Assembly (NCBI GenBank): GCA_017528825.1
Contig: JAFXOI010000003.1
Location: 1-64,000 of the forward strand
Reading direction: 5' to 3'
Source: Elusimicrobiaceae bacterium
GTDB lineage: Bacteria; Elusimicrobiota; Elusimicrobia; Elusimicrobiales; Elusimicrobiaceae
DNA length: 64,000 bases
Position 1 is the first letter of the stretch. Each line of letters begins with the position of its first letter. Of the stretch, positions 57,224-64,000 are shown one piece after another. The notes under the pieces are model-generated. The model searched no databases and was not told the DNA's origin. It was given only the letters and a program-made list of their open reading frames with translations. A program made the position numbers and the translations under genes.

Positions 57224-58836
57224 GTGATAAGAAAATACGTTGCGCTATCTATACACGCAAATCAACCGAAGAAGGATTAGAGCAAGAGTTTAATAGTTTA
57301 CAAGCCCAACAGGAGGCGTGCGAGTCTTACATTAAAAGCCAAAAGCATGAGCATTGGCAATTGCTTTCTACCGAATATGATGATGGCGGGTATTCAGGTG
57401 GTAACATGGAACGCCCGGCTTTAAAACGCCTACTCCAAGATGTTCAAAACGGCCTTGTTGATATTATCGTTGTGTATAAGATAGACCGTTTAACCCGTAG
57501 TTTAATGGACTTTAGCAAAATTGTGGAGATATTAGACAAGCATAATGCCTCGTTTGTGTCTATCACCCAGCATTTTAATACCACCACCAGTATGGGGCGG
57601 CTCACATTAAATATGCTACTCTCATTTGCCCAGTTTGAGCGTGAAGTAACGGGAGAGCGTATCCGGGATAAGATTAGCGCGAGTAAGAAAAAGGGTATGT
57701 GGATGGGTGGCAAACCGCCGTTAGGATATTACCGCAAGGATAAGAAGATATACCCGGATGAAGACAAAGCAAAACTTGTTACTAACATATTCCAAAAGTA
57801 TGTAGAACTGAAAAGCACTACACTCCTAAAAGGGTGGCTTGAAGAGCAAGGAACGAAGTTATCAGTAGGTAACTTGAACTGCATTTTACGTAATAAAGCA
57901 TATATTGGTCTAGTTGGACATAAGGGGACATGGTACCCGGGCGAACACCAAGGGATAATCTCCCAAGAGTTATTTGGGCAAGTCCAAACCGTAATGGCTG
58001 ATAACCGCATTAATCGCCAACATTATGATCCTAAAAAGAGCCTTTTGTCTGGCAAACTATATGATGACAAAGGCAACGCTATGAGCCCCAGTTGGAGTAC
58101 GGGTAGTAGCGGTAAAATATACCGCTATTATGTGAGCCAAGCACTTATCCGCAAAGAGCCGGGCAAAGTGGGAAAAGTCAGTAAGGTGTCACTCCAAAAA
58201 TTGGAGCAGTTTATAGATAATTGGTTTAGTGAGTTTTTGAAAGACAAAACAAAAATTTATCCGTATATCCAACAGTTTGGAGTAAGCAAACAAAAAGAAA
58301 TTATCAAACGGCTACCATCATATCCGATAACGCGGGATGTAGAAAAAGAACTAATTAAACGTATTAAGTTAAATCTCAACAAGATAGGAATCACGCTATA
58401 TCAAGAACAAGTGACCGAACTATTAAACTCAATTTATGAGAACAGAGATATGATTCCACTTAAACCAGAGAAACTAAAAAATGAAAACACCTATACGGAA
58501 ACATATCGTATAGGAACGGTAGCCAATGGGGCCAAGGTTATTGTGGGGCAATTTGTCCAACCTACAAAACAACCCAACAAGGAACTCATCAAAATCTTAC
58601 ACCAGGCCTATACTTGGCATCAAGAAATATTAGACGGAAAAACTACCCAAGAAATAGCCAATGGAGAAAAAATATGTGTGCAATATGTGCGCCGGATCCT
58701 CAATTTGAGTTTTTTATCGCCCAAAATCGTACGCTCTATCCTAAACGGCACGCAACCTGTCGATTGTACGCTCAAAAAATTGCTCTCTATTCGCACACCG
58801 GATTGGCACGAGCAAGAACAAATCCTTGGAGAATAA
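57220..58836 (+). CDS. large serine recombinase (site-specific integrase)
   Basis: A 538-residue recombinase: N-terminal resolvase domain with RCAIYTRKSTEEGLEQEFNSLQAQQEACESYI (catalytic serine in RKST), YDDGGYSGGNMERPALKRLLQDV, VYKIDRLTRSLMDF and SFAQFEREVTGERIRDKISASKKKGMWMGG; a recombinase domain with PPLGYYRKDKKIYPDEDKAKLVTNIFQKYVE and NCILRNKAYIGLVGHKGTWYPGEHQGIISQELFGQVQ; then a long C-terminal helical region. The zinc-ribbon cysteines typical of many large serine recombinases are not obvious. Most likely the integrase of this island. Confidence 0.93.
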   Translation: MSDKKIRCAIYTRKSTEEGLEQEFNSLQAQQEACESYIKSQKHEHWQLLSTEYDDGGYSGGNMERPALKRLLQDVQNGLVDIIVVYKIDRLTRSLMDFSKIVEILDKHNASFVSITQHFNTTTSMGRLTLNMLLSFAQFEREVTGERIRDKISASKKKGMWMGGKPPLGYYRKDKKIYPDEDKAKLVTNIFQKYVELKSTTLLKGWLEEQGTKLSVGNLNCILRNKAYIGLVGHKGTWYPGEHQGIISQELFGQVQTVMADNRINRQHYDPKKSLLSGKLYDDKGNAMSPSWSTGSSGKIYRYYVSQALIRKEPGKVGKVSKVSLQKLEQFIDNWFSEFLKDKTKIYPYIQQFGVSKQKEIIKRLPSYPITRDVEKELIKRIKLNLNKIGITLYQEQVTELLNSIYENRDMIPLKPEKLKNENTYTETYRIGTVANGAKVIVGQFVQPTKQPNKELIKILHQAYTWHQEILDGKTTQEIANGEKICVQYVRRILNLSFLSPKIVRSILNGTQPVDCTLKKLLSIRTPDWHEQEQILGE

Positions 58837-58875
58837 CCCATAAGAGAACGACCTTCTGTAAGGTTATGCTAACAA

Positions 58876-59421
58876 TTATTTTTTGATAGATAAATATTTA
58901 TTGAGATACTCTTCTATTTGTAGGTACCGCAACACAGAAGAGTTGCTCAAATCATGGGTCTGCTTTAGAGCTTCTTTTCGTAAATCCTGAATAGCAGCAT
59001 AATATCGTTCATTAATAACGAGTTCCAAGTCAATGCCTGACTTTTTCAGGACTTCTTTGGCACTTAAGACAGATTTCAGAGCATCATATTTTGCGCCTTC
59101 TTTGGAAGATTTAACAATGGGACTCCAAAGCATATAATGCTTGGTAAAATTGTCAAAATGCTGTTGAATATATTCTTGGTCTTTTGTAAATTTGTGAATA
59201 AAACGGTTTTCTGTATCGGGACGGCGTTTTTGTGGATCCACATACTGCAATCCATGAATATGGGCGGCGACTTCACAAACATAGATTTCTTTATTGATGA
59301 TGTTCAACCCAATTACATCGATTTCAGTTTGATGAGGTCCTTTGACATTGTATTCTACAAATTCACATTTTTTGATATGTCGTAGCCATTCGCCGGTTAT
59401 TTCTTCCGCAATATTATGCAT
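58876..59421 (-). CDS. hypothetical protein with PD-(D/E)xK-nuclease-like pattern
   Basis: A 181-residue protein. The N-terminal part reads EFVEYNVKGPHQTEIDVIGLNIINKEIYVCEVAAHI, in which EIDVIG...EIYVCEVA has the spacing of the D-x(n)-E-x-K/Q core of restriction-endonuclease-fold proteins, though the lysine is replaced by alanine. The rest is helical. No family recognised with certainty. Last gene of the island on the tRNA side. Confidence 0.5.
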   Translation of the reverse strand: MHNIAEEITGEWLRHIKKCEFVEYNVKGPHQTEIDVIGLNIINKEIYVCEVAAHIHGLQYVDPQKRRPDTENRFIHKFTKDQEYIQQHFDNFTKHYMLWSPIVKSSKEGAKYDALKSVLSAKEVLKKSGIDLELVINERYYAAIQDLRKEALKQTHDLSNSSVLRYLQIEEYLNKYLSIKK

Positions 59422-59483
59422 ACAATTTTCTCTCTTGAAAATTTTTTATATTGTAGCAATTTTTCCAAATCTATATGCAGTGA

Positions 59484-59642
59484 ACGACTTTCCACCTACC
59501 CTTGTCAGCATAAAATGAGAATATTTACAGAAAAGCAGAAAAACCCGACAAAATTTGCATGCTATGAGTGGTTTACAAAAAAATCCCCGTCGGAGTTAAA
59601 CTCTAACGGGGATTTATGCTATAAACTTAAAACTAAAATACG
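59484..59642. repeat. right direct repeat of the island, ending at tRNA-Asp
   Basis: About 159 bp from CGACTTTCC to AAAATACGG, matching 46568-46724. Its last bases are the 3' end of the tRNA gene, and its hairpin is the tRNA terminator. Confidence 0.75.
59576..59613 (-). terminator. terminator of tRNA-Asp
   Basis: On the minus strand ATCCCCGT...ACGGGGAT with a long T-run, 28 nt after the tRNA 3' end. Confidence 0.75.
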
Positions 59643-59716
59643 GAGTCGACGGGATTCGAACCCGCGGTCTCTGCCTTGACAGGGCAGCGTGTTAGACCAG
59701 GCTACACCACGACTCC
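59641..59716 (-). tRNA. tRNA-Asp (anticodon GTC)
   Basis: Full cloverleaf on the minus strand: acceptor GGAGTCG/CGACTCC, D-arm GTGT...ACAC, anticodon stem CTGCC/GGCAG with loop CTGTCAA (anticodon GTC), 5-nt variable loop, T-arm GCGGG TTCGAAT CCCGT, discriminator G as expected for Asp. The CCA end is not encoded. Confidence 0.95.
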
Positions 59717-59742
59717 AACGACTTAAATTCTTCCGTACTTAT

Positions 59743-59771
59743 ATTGTAGCTTATTCTGCGCGGCGCGTCAA
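59743..59771 (-). promoter_or_regulatory. promoter of tRNA-Asp
   Basis: TTGACG (59771-59766), 17-nt spacer, TACAAT (59748-59743) on the minus strand, 27 nt before the tRNA 5' end. Confidence 0.7.
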
Positions 59772-59779
59772 TTTTATTT

Positions 59780-60682
59780 TTATGCGCCAAACTTTCCCCA
59801 CAGAATTTGCTCTAGTTCCAACTCAATGCCGCTTTTATCTTTGACTTGGCGGCGCACTTCATCCATCAAATTTTTAATATCTTCCGGCGTGGCATGATTA
59901 AAATTGACAATAAAACCGGCATGCTTTTCAGATACCTTTGCCCCGCCGATACTTAAACCTCTCAAACCTGTTTCATCAATCAGACGGGAGGCATAATCTC
60001 CTACCGGCCGCTTAAAAACACTGCCGGCAGACGGTAAATCCAGCGGTTGTTTTTCAATGCGTTTATGCAAAATTAAATTGCGTGTTTCGGTCAGAGAAGA
60101 AAAATCTTTTTGTTCCAGTAAAAACCCGGCACTAAGTACAATATAATTTTCAATGCCTTCCACGTGGCGGTAAGCATGAGGGAGATCTTGTTTAAGTAGC
60201 ATGGCCGGTTTGCCTTCCATATCAATTACTTCCACATATTCCAGACAATCAAATGTCTCTTGGCCAAAGGCCCCTGCATTCATATAAACCGCTCCGCCGA
60301 CACTACCCGGTATCCCGGACAATTTTTCCATGCCGGCCAACCCCGAGGATACAGCCAGTTCGCACACTTTATCTAATGCTACACCGGCTTGTGCGGTGAT
60401 GCGGTTGCCCTTTACGGCGGATTGATTCATGTGTTTAGTAGAACACGTAATACCCGGCAATCCTTGGCTTCCTACCAAAATGTTAGAACCAAAACCGATA
60501 ATCCGAAGAGGGATGTTTTCTGTACGGGCTAATTTAAGAACAAAACTCCATTCTTCCCTTGAGGTTGGATAGACATACACTTCCGCAGGCCCCCCGGTAC
60601 GGTAAGTAGTGTGTGAGGCCATGGATTCATTCAACAAACAATTCGTTCCGAAATAAGCGGAAAGTTCTTTTTTAAAATCCAT
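59780..60682 (-). CDS. murB: UDP-N-acetylenolpyruvoylglucosamine reductase
   Basis: A 300-residue FAD enzyme completing UDP-MurNAc in peptidoglycan synthesis. Seen: HTTYRTGGPAEVYVYP, IIGFGSNILVGSQGLPG (FAD), GMEKLSGIPGSVGGAVYMNAGAFG, PSAGSVFKRP (catalytic serine) and LIDETGLRGLSIGGAKVSEKHAGFIVNFNHATPEDI, with a C-terminal glutamate in ELELEQILWG. It is the short type II form. Follows the beta-barrel gene by 5 nt on the same strand. Confidence 0.96.
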   Translation of the reverse strand: MDFKKELSAYFGTNCLLNESMASHTTYRTGGPAEVYVYPTSREEWSFVLKLARTENIPLRIIGFGSNILVGSQGLPGITCSTKHMNQSAVKGNRITAQAGVALDKVCELAVSSGLAGMEKLSGIPGSVGGAVYMNAGAFGQETFDCLEYVEVIDMEGKPAMLLKQDLPHAYRHVEGIENYIVLSAGFLLEQKDFSSLTETRNLILHKRIEKQPLDLPSAGSVFKRPVGDYASRLIDETGLRGLSIGGAKVSEKHAGFIVNFNHATPEDIKNLMDEVRRQVKDKSGIELELEQILWGKFGA

Positions 60683-60687
60683 ATTCT

Positions 60688-61368
60688 TTAAAAGTTAATC
60701 CCGACGCCGCCTTGAAAGCCGTGGTTATACTTCGTATAGGTGTATGCTCCGTACACATAGAATAACGGTAACGGATGCAAGTTAACTCCGGCTGTATAAC
60801 GGATTACATCATCATCTGACTTTTTATGTATATCTTTTACTTTTAGACTGCTGTAATCATATCCAATGCCCACATACGGCGTGGCAAATAATACATTGAC
60901 AGAAGCAGAAGCAGAGGCGGAATAATGGTTCCCATCGTAGTAATCGGTTTTATAATGGTCATAGAAAGCGGCGGCCGATAAATTCACCACGGCTACGGTT
61001 TGATGCCATTTCAGTCCGCCACCGATCGATTCAAACCCATCATAACTGGTGCCGCGGGCCGCCACGCCTAATCCCAAAAAGGGCAATTCCGTTTCTGCCA
61101 TAATAAAAGGAGCATAGAAATAATCTTTTTTAGAAAAATTGCTGCCGGAAGTTTTGACGGCGGTCATGGTAGCCCCCACATCAAAACCGGGGAACGTGGC
61201 CGCTTTTCCGGTATGGAAATCGGCCTGACCGAGCAAGGTGGCAATATCACGGTTGTAAGCCGATAATCCTTTCCCGTGAAAGTGATCTTTAAAGTCACTA
61301 CTCATACTGGCGCTGGCGGGCAACGCGAAAGACAACATTAGTACACAAGCGATTATTATTTTTTTCAT
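60688..61368 (-). CDS. predicted outer-membrane beta-barrel protein
   Basis: A 226-residue protein with signal peptide (KKIIIACVLMLSFALPASA) and alternating strands (HWHQTVAVVNLSAAAFYDHYKTDYYDG; YVYGAYTYTKYNHGFQGGVGINF) ending in phenylalanine, typical of a small barrel. Family not recognised. Cotranscribed with murB. Confidence 0.6.
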   Translation of the reverse strand: MKKIIIACVLMLSFALPASASMSSDFKDHFHGKGLSAYNRDIATLLGQADFHTGKAATFPGFDVGATMTAVKTSGSNFSKKDYFYAPFIMAETELPFLGLGVAARGTSYDGFESIGGGLKWHQTVAVVNLSAAAFYDHYKTDYYDGNHYSASASASVNVLFATPYVGIGYDYSSLKVKDIHKKSDDDVIRYTAGVNLHPLPLFYVYGAYTYTKYNHGFQGGVGINF

Positions 61369-61459
61369 AAAATTCCTTCTTGATTAATTTTCTTACATAT
61401 CATATCATAGAAAAAGAGGACGTTTTGTGCAAGTGAAAAATAATTTTTGGGAGGCAAGT

Positions 61460-63007
61460 ATGGTCAGTCCGTTGGCAGGAACATTATGTAAAGAACGTAT
61501 GGATGTAGAAAAAATGCGTCAGTTGTTTTGGAAGCCGGAAGGGGAAGTGGCCCCTGTTAAATTCGGCACTTCGGGGCATCGGGGACAATTAGGAAAAGGA
61601 TTTTGTGCCGCCCATGCATTAGCTATTGCACAGGCAGTCGCGCAAATTCATGTGGAAGATAAAATACAAGGCCCCATTTTATGTGGAGGGGACAGTCGTT
61701 TAATGTCGGCCGATACTGCGAAATTGTGTGCAGAGGTGCTGGCCGGAAATGGGTTGCCTGTGTTACTGGCCGAAGGACCGTTGCCCACGCCTGTTTTTTC
61801 GTTTGAAATTATCCATGGCCGCGCCAGTGCCTGTTTAAACGGAACGGCCAGCCATAATCCGCCGCAGGATATGGGACTGAAATATAATCCTTCTAATGGC
61901 GGCCCTGCCGGAGCGGAACTGACTAGTCGCATTGCCAAGTACGCCAATGAATATCTCAAAAATCCAACCTTAATTAAACGCTTGCCTTTAGAACAAGCCC
62001 GCCAACAAGGGTTGGTAAGCACACCGGATTTAGTAACCGCCTACATAGAAGCATTGGGGAAAATGGTAGATTTTGCCGCGATTAAAAAAGCAGGTTTGAA
62101 GGCGGCGATTCACCCGTTAGGCGGCGCCAGTTTGGCTTATTACCGCGCCATTAAGGAAAAATATCAACTGGACAATTTGCACATTGTCAATGAGATCCAA
62201 GACCCGACTTTCTATTTTATTCCCATTGATCACGACGGTAAAATCCGGATGGACCCGTCTTCTGTCTATCCCATGAAACCGCTGATTGAACTGGTAAAGA
62301 ATGGAGCGTATGATTTTGCCGGCGCCAGCGACCCGGACGCCGACCGCTTTGGTTGTGCCACCAAATCCGGCGGATTAGTGCCACCCAATCATGCTTTGTG
62401 CGTGTTGGCTAATTACTTGATTCAAACGCGCAGTCCGAAAGCCGGTATGCAAATCGGCCGTACGTTAGGCACCACCTCTTTGCTAGACCGCATTGCGGCA
62501 GACAAAGGATACACAATAGATGAGGTAAATGTCGGATTTAAATATTTCGTGGACGGCATTGTGAACGGACGCTATATTTTGGCCGGAGAAGAAAGTGCCG
62601 GGATGAGTTTGAGCGGATGGACGCCTGAAAAAGACGGCATTTTGGCAGTCTGTTTACTACTGGAAATTGCGTCTAAATGTGGCGATATTGCCGCGCTGTA
62701 TGAGCAATTAACGCAAAAGTACGGCTTGCCTTATTATACGCGTGTGGACGTACCCACCAATGAAGAAGCCAAGAAAAAAGTGCAGTCTTTCAAAGCGGCA
62801 GATTTGGCAGACTTAAAAGAGGTCGCCGGCGAGAAAGTGTTGCGCGTACGCGATACCGACGGGATTAAAGTATATTTGGAAAATTCGTGGTTCTTGGTGC
62901 GCCCCAGCGGAACGGAAAATATTTTAAAGTTCTATGCAGAGACCTTTGTGGCCGAAAAGCATTTGCTGGAAATTATTGAAGCCGGCCGCCAGTATTTCGG
63001 CGTATAA
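61460..63007 (+). CDS. pgm: phosphoglucomutase (alpha-D-phosphohexomutase family)
   Basis: A 515-residue phosphohexomutase: FGTSGHRGQLGKGF near the start, catalytic serine in NGTASHNPPQDMGLKYNPSNGGPAG, metal-binding ASDPDADRFGCA, sugar-binding AGEESAGMSL and phosphate-binding RPSGTENILKFYAE. The order and GTASHNPP form fit glucose-specific Pgm of the E. coli type. It links galactose/glucose-1-phosphate to glycolysis, complementing the gal operon. ATG 61460 (GGGAGG 6 nt upstream) is preferred over GTG 61427. Confidence 0.92.
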   Translation: MVSPLAGTLCKERMDVEKMRQLFWKPEGEVAPVKFGTSGHRGQLGKGFCAAHALAIAQAVAQIHVEDKIQGPILCGGDSRLMSADTAKLCAEVLAGNGLPVLLAEGPLPTPVFSFEIIHGRASACLNGTASHNPPQDMGLKYNPSNGGPAGAELTSRIAKYANEYLKNPTLIKRLPLEQARQQGLVSTPDLVTAYIEALGKMVDFAAIKKAGLKAAIHPLGGASLAYYRAIKEKYQLDNLHIVNEIQDPTFYFIPIDHDGKIRMDPSSVYPMKPLIELVKNGAYDFAGASDPDADRFGCATKSGGLVPPNHALCVLANYLIQTRSPKAGMQIGRTLGTTSLLDRIAADKGYTIDEVNVGFKYFVDGIVNGRYILAGEESAGMSLSGWTPEKDGILAVCLLLEIASKCGDIAALYEQLTQKYGLPYYTRVDVPTNEEAKKKVQSFKAADLADLKEVAGEKVLRVRDTDGIKVYLENSWFLVRPSGTENILKFYAETFVAEKHLLEIIEAGRQYFGV

Positions 63008-63021
63008 ATAATAAGATATGT

Positions 63022-63056
63022 AAAAACCCTGCCTGATATAGAAGGCAGGGTTTTTT
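63022..63056 (+). terminator. intrinsic terminator
   Basis: Stem AAAAACCCTGCC/GGCAGGGTTTTTT, 15 nt after pgm. Confidence 0.88.
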
Positions 63057-63081
63057 GTCATAAATTTGTTATACTAATAGG

Positions 63082-63299
63082 GTAGTATACAATTTCATCT
63101 GTTTTTGGAACCGCATGCAGAATGCGGGTTTGCTTAATTAAGCACTCCGAAACGCCAAAAGCAGTCGTTTTAGGCACCGCATATCCGAGCTGATCCCTTG
63201 GATGTGAGGTGCCGAGTGTTTGTCACCTTTGGGTGGCAAACCACGGCTGTTTGTACAAGGGTAACGTTTCGGAGACTCGAGTATAGCAGCCGTTTTTGT
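63082..63299 (+). ncRNA. structured pilin leader RNA, copy 4
   Basis: With the pgm terminator this fills 63008-63330. Extended -10 TGTTATACT at 63068-63075. P1 63099-63108 with 63155-63164 (one G-U); P2 CCGCAT/ATGCGG; a GCTTAATTAAGC hairpin; long-range helix CTCCGAAACG (63145-63154) with CGTTTCGGAG (63265-63274), 10 bp; P4 GGCACC/GGTGCC (63173-63178 with 63208-63213) with inner CATATCC/GGATGTG; P5 63218-63227 with 63232-63241; terminator ACGGCTG (63243-63249) with CAGCCGT (63287-63293) and T-run. ACGGCTG can also pair with CAGTCGT (63162-63168) next to P1. Confidence 0.78.
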
Positions 63300-63330
63300 T
63301 GGGTTTCAAAACAGAAAAAAGGAGCCAGTT

Positions 63331-64000
63331 ATGAAACACAACAAACATAGTATATGTCATGGCCAATGTCACGTTCCCAGTCATTCCCGAATGTTTTTAT
63401 CGGGAATCTCAACCTTATTAAACAACACGAAAGAGGCCAAGGTCCTGAGCAACAACATCTCAGGACGACAGCATTGTAATTACCACAAAAAACACGTCAT
63501 GCTGAGATGTTTTTGCTCAGCATCTCAACAACTTAATAAGGCTGAGGCCCTGAACAAAGACACTTTCAGGGCGACACATTGTGTCGGTTTTACCCTCATT
63601 GAACTACTCGTCGTCGTCCTTATCATTGGCATTTTATCCGCCATTGCCCTGCCGCAATATACCAAAGCAGTACAAAAAGCTGATTTAGCTAAAATGCAAG
63701 TATTACTTAAATCTGTCGTTACCGCACAACAAGCGTATTATTTAGAGAATGGTAGTTATGCCACCACGTTAGACGAATTGGGTTTAGATTTGCCGGTTAC
63801 CGGTACCTGTAGCGCGCATCTATGGTCGACTGGTAACGGTTATAAAATCGGCCCGGAGGGATTTTGTTTGCAACTACTTACGTTAACCTATGGCTCGGCA
63901 ACTCATACCGTGGCGGTTTCTTTCGGAGCAAAGGCGCAAGGATATGGTCTGACAGGCGATGATGCTCAATACGGGGGTGTAGAATATTTGCTAGAAGACT
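63331..64000 (+). CDS. type IV pilin-like protein with very long repeat-derived leader (3' end outside window)
   Basis: Starts at ATG 63331 (AAAGGAG 10 nt upstream, first codons MKHNKH) and is open to the window edge. The prepilin motif (VG|FTLIELLVVVLIIGILSAIALPQYTKAVQKADLAKMQVLLKSVVTAQQAYYLENGSYATTLDELGLDLP) begins only after about 86 residues. That leader contains two in-frame copies of the palindromic repeat (63380-63470 and 63496-63576). The pilin body carries two cysteines (GTCSAH, GFCLQL). Whether so long a leader still allows processing is unknown. Confidence 0.82.
   Translation, partial: MKHNKHSICHGQCHVPSHSRMFLSGISTLLNNTKEAKVLSNNISGRQHCNYHKKHVMLRCFCSASQQLNKAEALNKDTFRATHCVGFTLIELLVVVLIIGILSAIALPQYTKAVQKADLAKMQVLLKSVVTAQQAYYLENGSYATTLDELGLDLPVTGTCSAHLWSTGNGYKIGPEGFCLQLLTLTYGSATHTVAVSFGAKAQGYGLTGDDAQYGGVEYLLED
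63380..63470 (+). repeat. dispersed palindromic repeat, copy 2
   Basis: GTCATTCCCGA...CGGGAATCTCAA, ACCTTATTAA, then GGTCCTGAG...CTCAGGACGACA; related to 17223-17304, with arm bases changed on both sides (CCCG/CGGG) so that pairing is kept. Confidence 0.75.
63496..63576 (+). repeat. dispersed palindromic repeat, copy 3
   Basis: GTCATGCTGAG...CTCAGCATCTCAA then GCCCTGAA...TTCAGGGCGACA; in tandem with copy 2, 25 nt apart. Confidence 0.78.

Noticed and set aside
58614-58886. Open frame (90 codons) at the end of the recombinase gene
   Set aside because: Shadow frame of the recombinase with no ribosome site.

Overview
The window reads as chromosome from a gut-type member of the Elusimicrobiota (inference). 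The main clue is repeated type IV pilin-like genes with the near-invariant N-terminus FTLIELLVVVLIIGIL, scattered as single genes: six lie here, one of them frameshifted and one running off the right edge, plus a pilin-like relative at 1105. Gram-negative envelope functions (LpoB-type lipoproteins, beta-barrel proteins, MurB), the non-mevalonate isoprenoid pathway and a fermentative carbon metabolism fit this. There is no rRNA, no insertion sequence and no CRISPR array; one tRNA, tRNA-Asp(GTC), lies at 59641-59716.

Layout. 1-6.3 kb: the end of an HtpX-type protease converging on lemA, then an envelope lipoprotein run (LpoB-like, COG3014-like, LPP20-like, FKBP isomerase, two anchored unknowns). 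6.3-9.5 kb (minus): beta-barrel protein, soluble histidine kinase, an unknown and an AI-2E-family permease. 9.6-12.6 kb: a metallophosphoesterase-fold protein whose metal ligands are mostly replaced, CorA, and a nucleoside phosphorylase. 12.6-17.8 kb: two pilin genes behind long structured leaders, flanking an ispH-pfkA-rlmB operon. 17.8-23.8 kb (minus): cdsA-dxr-rseP-ispG-proS. 24-28.2 kb: a frameshifted pilin and an acyl-CoA dehydrogenase-EtfB-EtfA operon in which EtfA carries a ferredoxin domain. 28.2-31.3 kb: a third leader-pilin unit, a ferritin-like protein and a sodium:solute symporter, divergent from galM-galK-galT (31.6-35.2 kb). 36.2-44.7 kb: a MarR-led lipid operon (MFS-PlsC-acyl-ACP ligase fusion, second acyltransferase, PAP2 protein, PEP-synthase-like protein). 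44.8-46.5 kb: ECF sigma factor, small membrane partner and a secreted protein with a duplicated domain.

From 46.57 to 59.64 kb lies a probable mobile island. It is bounded by about 158-bp imperfect direct repeats, the right one abutting the 3' end of tRNA-Asp, and carries DUF2924 plus a large serine recombinase. Its cargo is a secreted nuclease, a large unknown protein, a Ser/Thr kinase joined to a TPR protein through an A AAA AAG frameshift site, a YHYH-like micro-protein, a DUF805 protein, an ORF-free segment of about 550 nt rich in hairpins (candidate large structured RNA), an NYN-domain protein, a Pif1-like helicase, two small envelope proteins and a possible nuclease. A 19-nt motif is repeated across the island. 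Beyond it are murB, a beta-barrel protein, phosphoglucomutase and a fourth leader-pilin unit.

The strongest candidate for an undescribed system is the leader RNA preceding four of the pilin genes. All four copies can form the same set of helices with different sequences, including a segment that can pair either within the leader or with the 5' arm of a terminator. This looks like transcription attenuation of pilin genes. I do not recognise it as a known riboswitch class.
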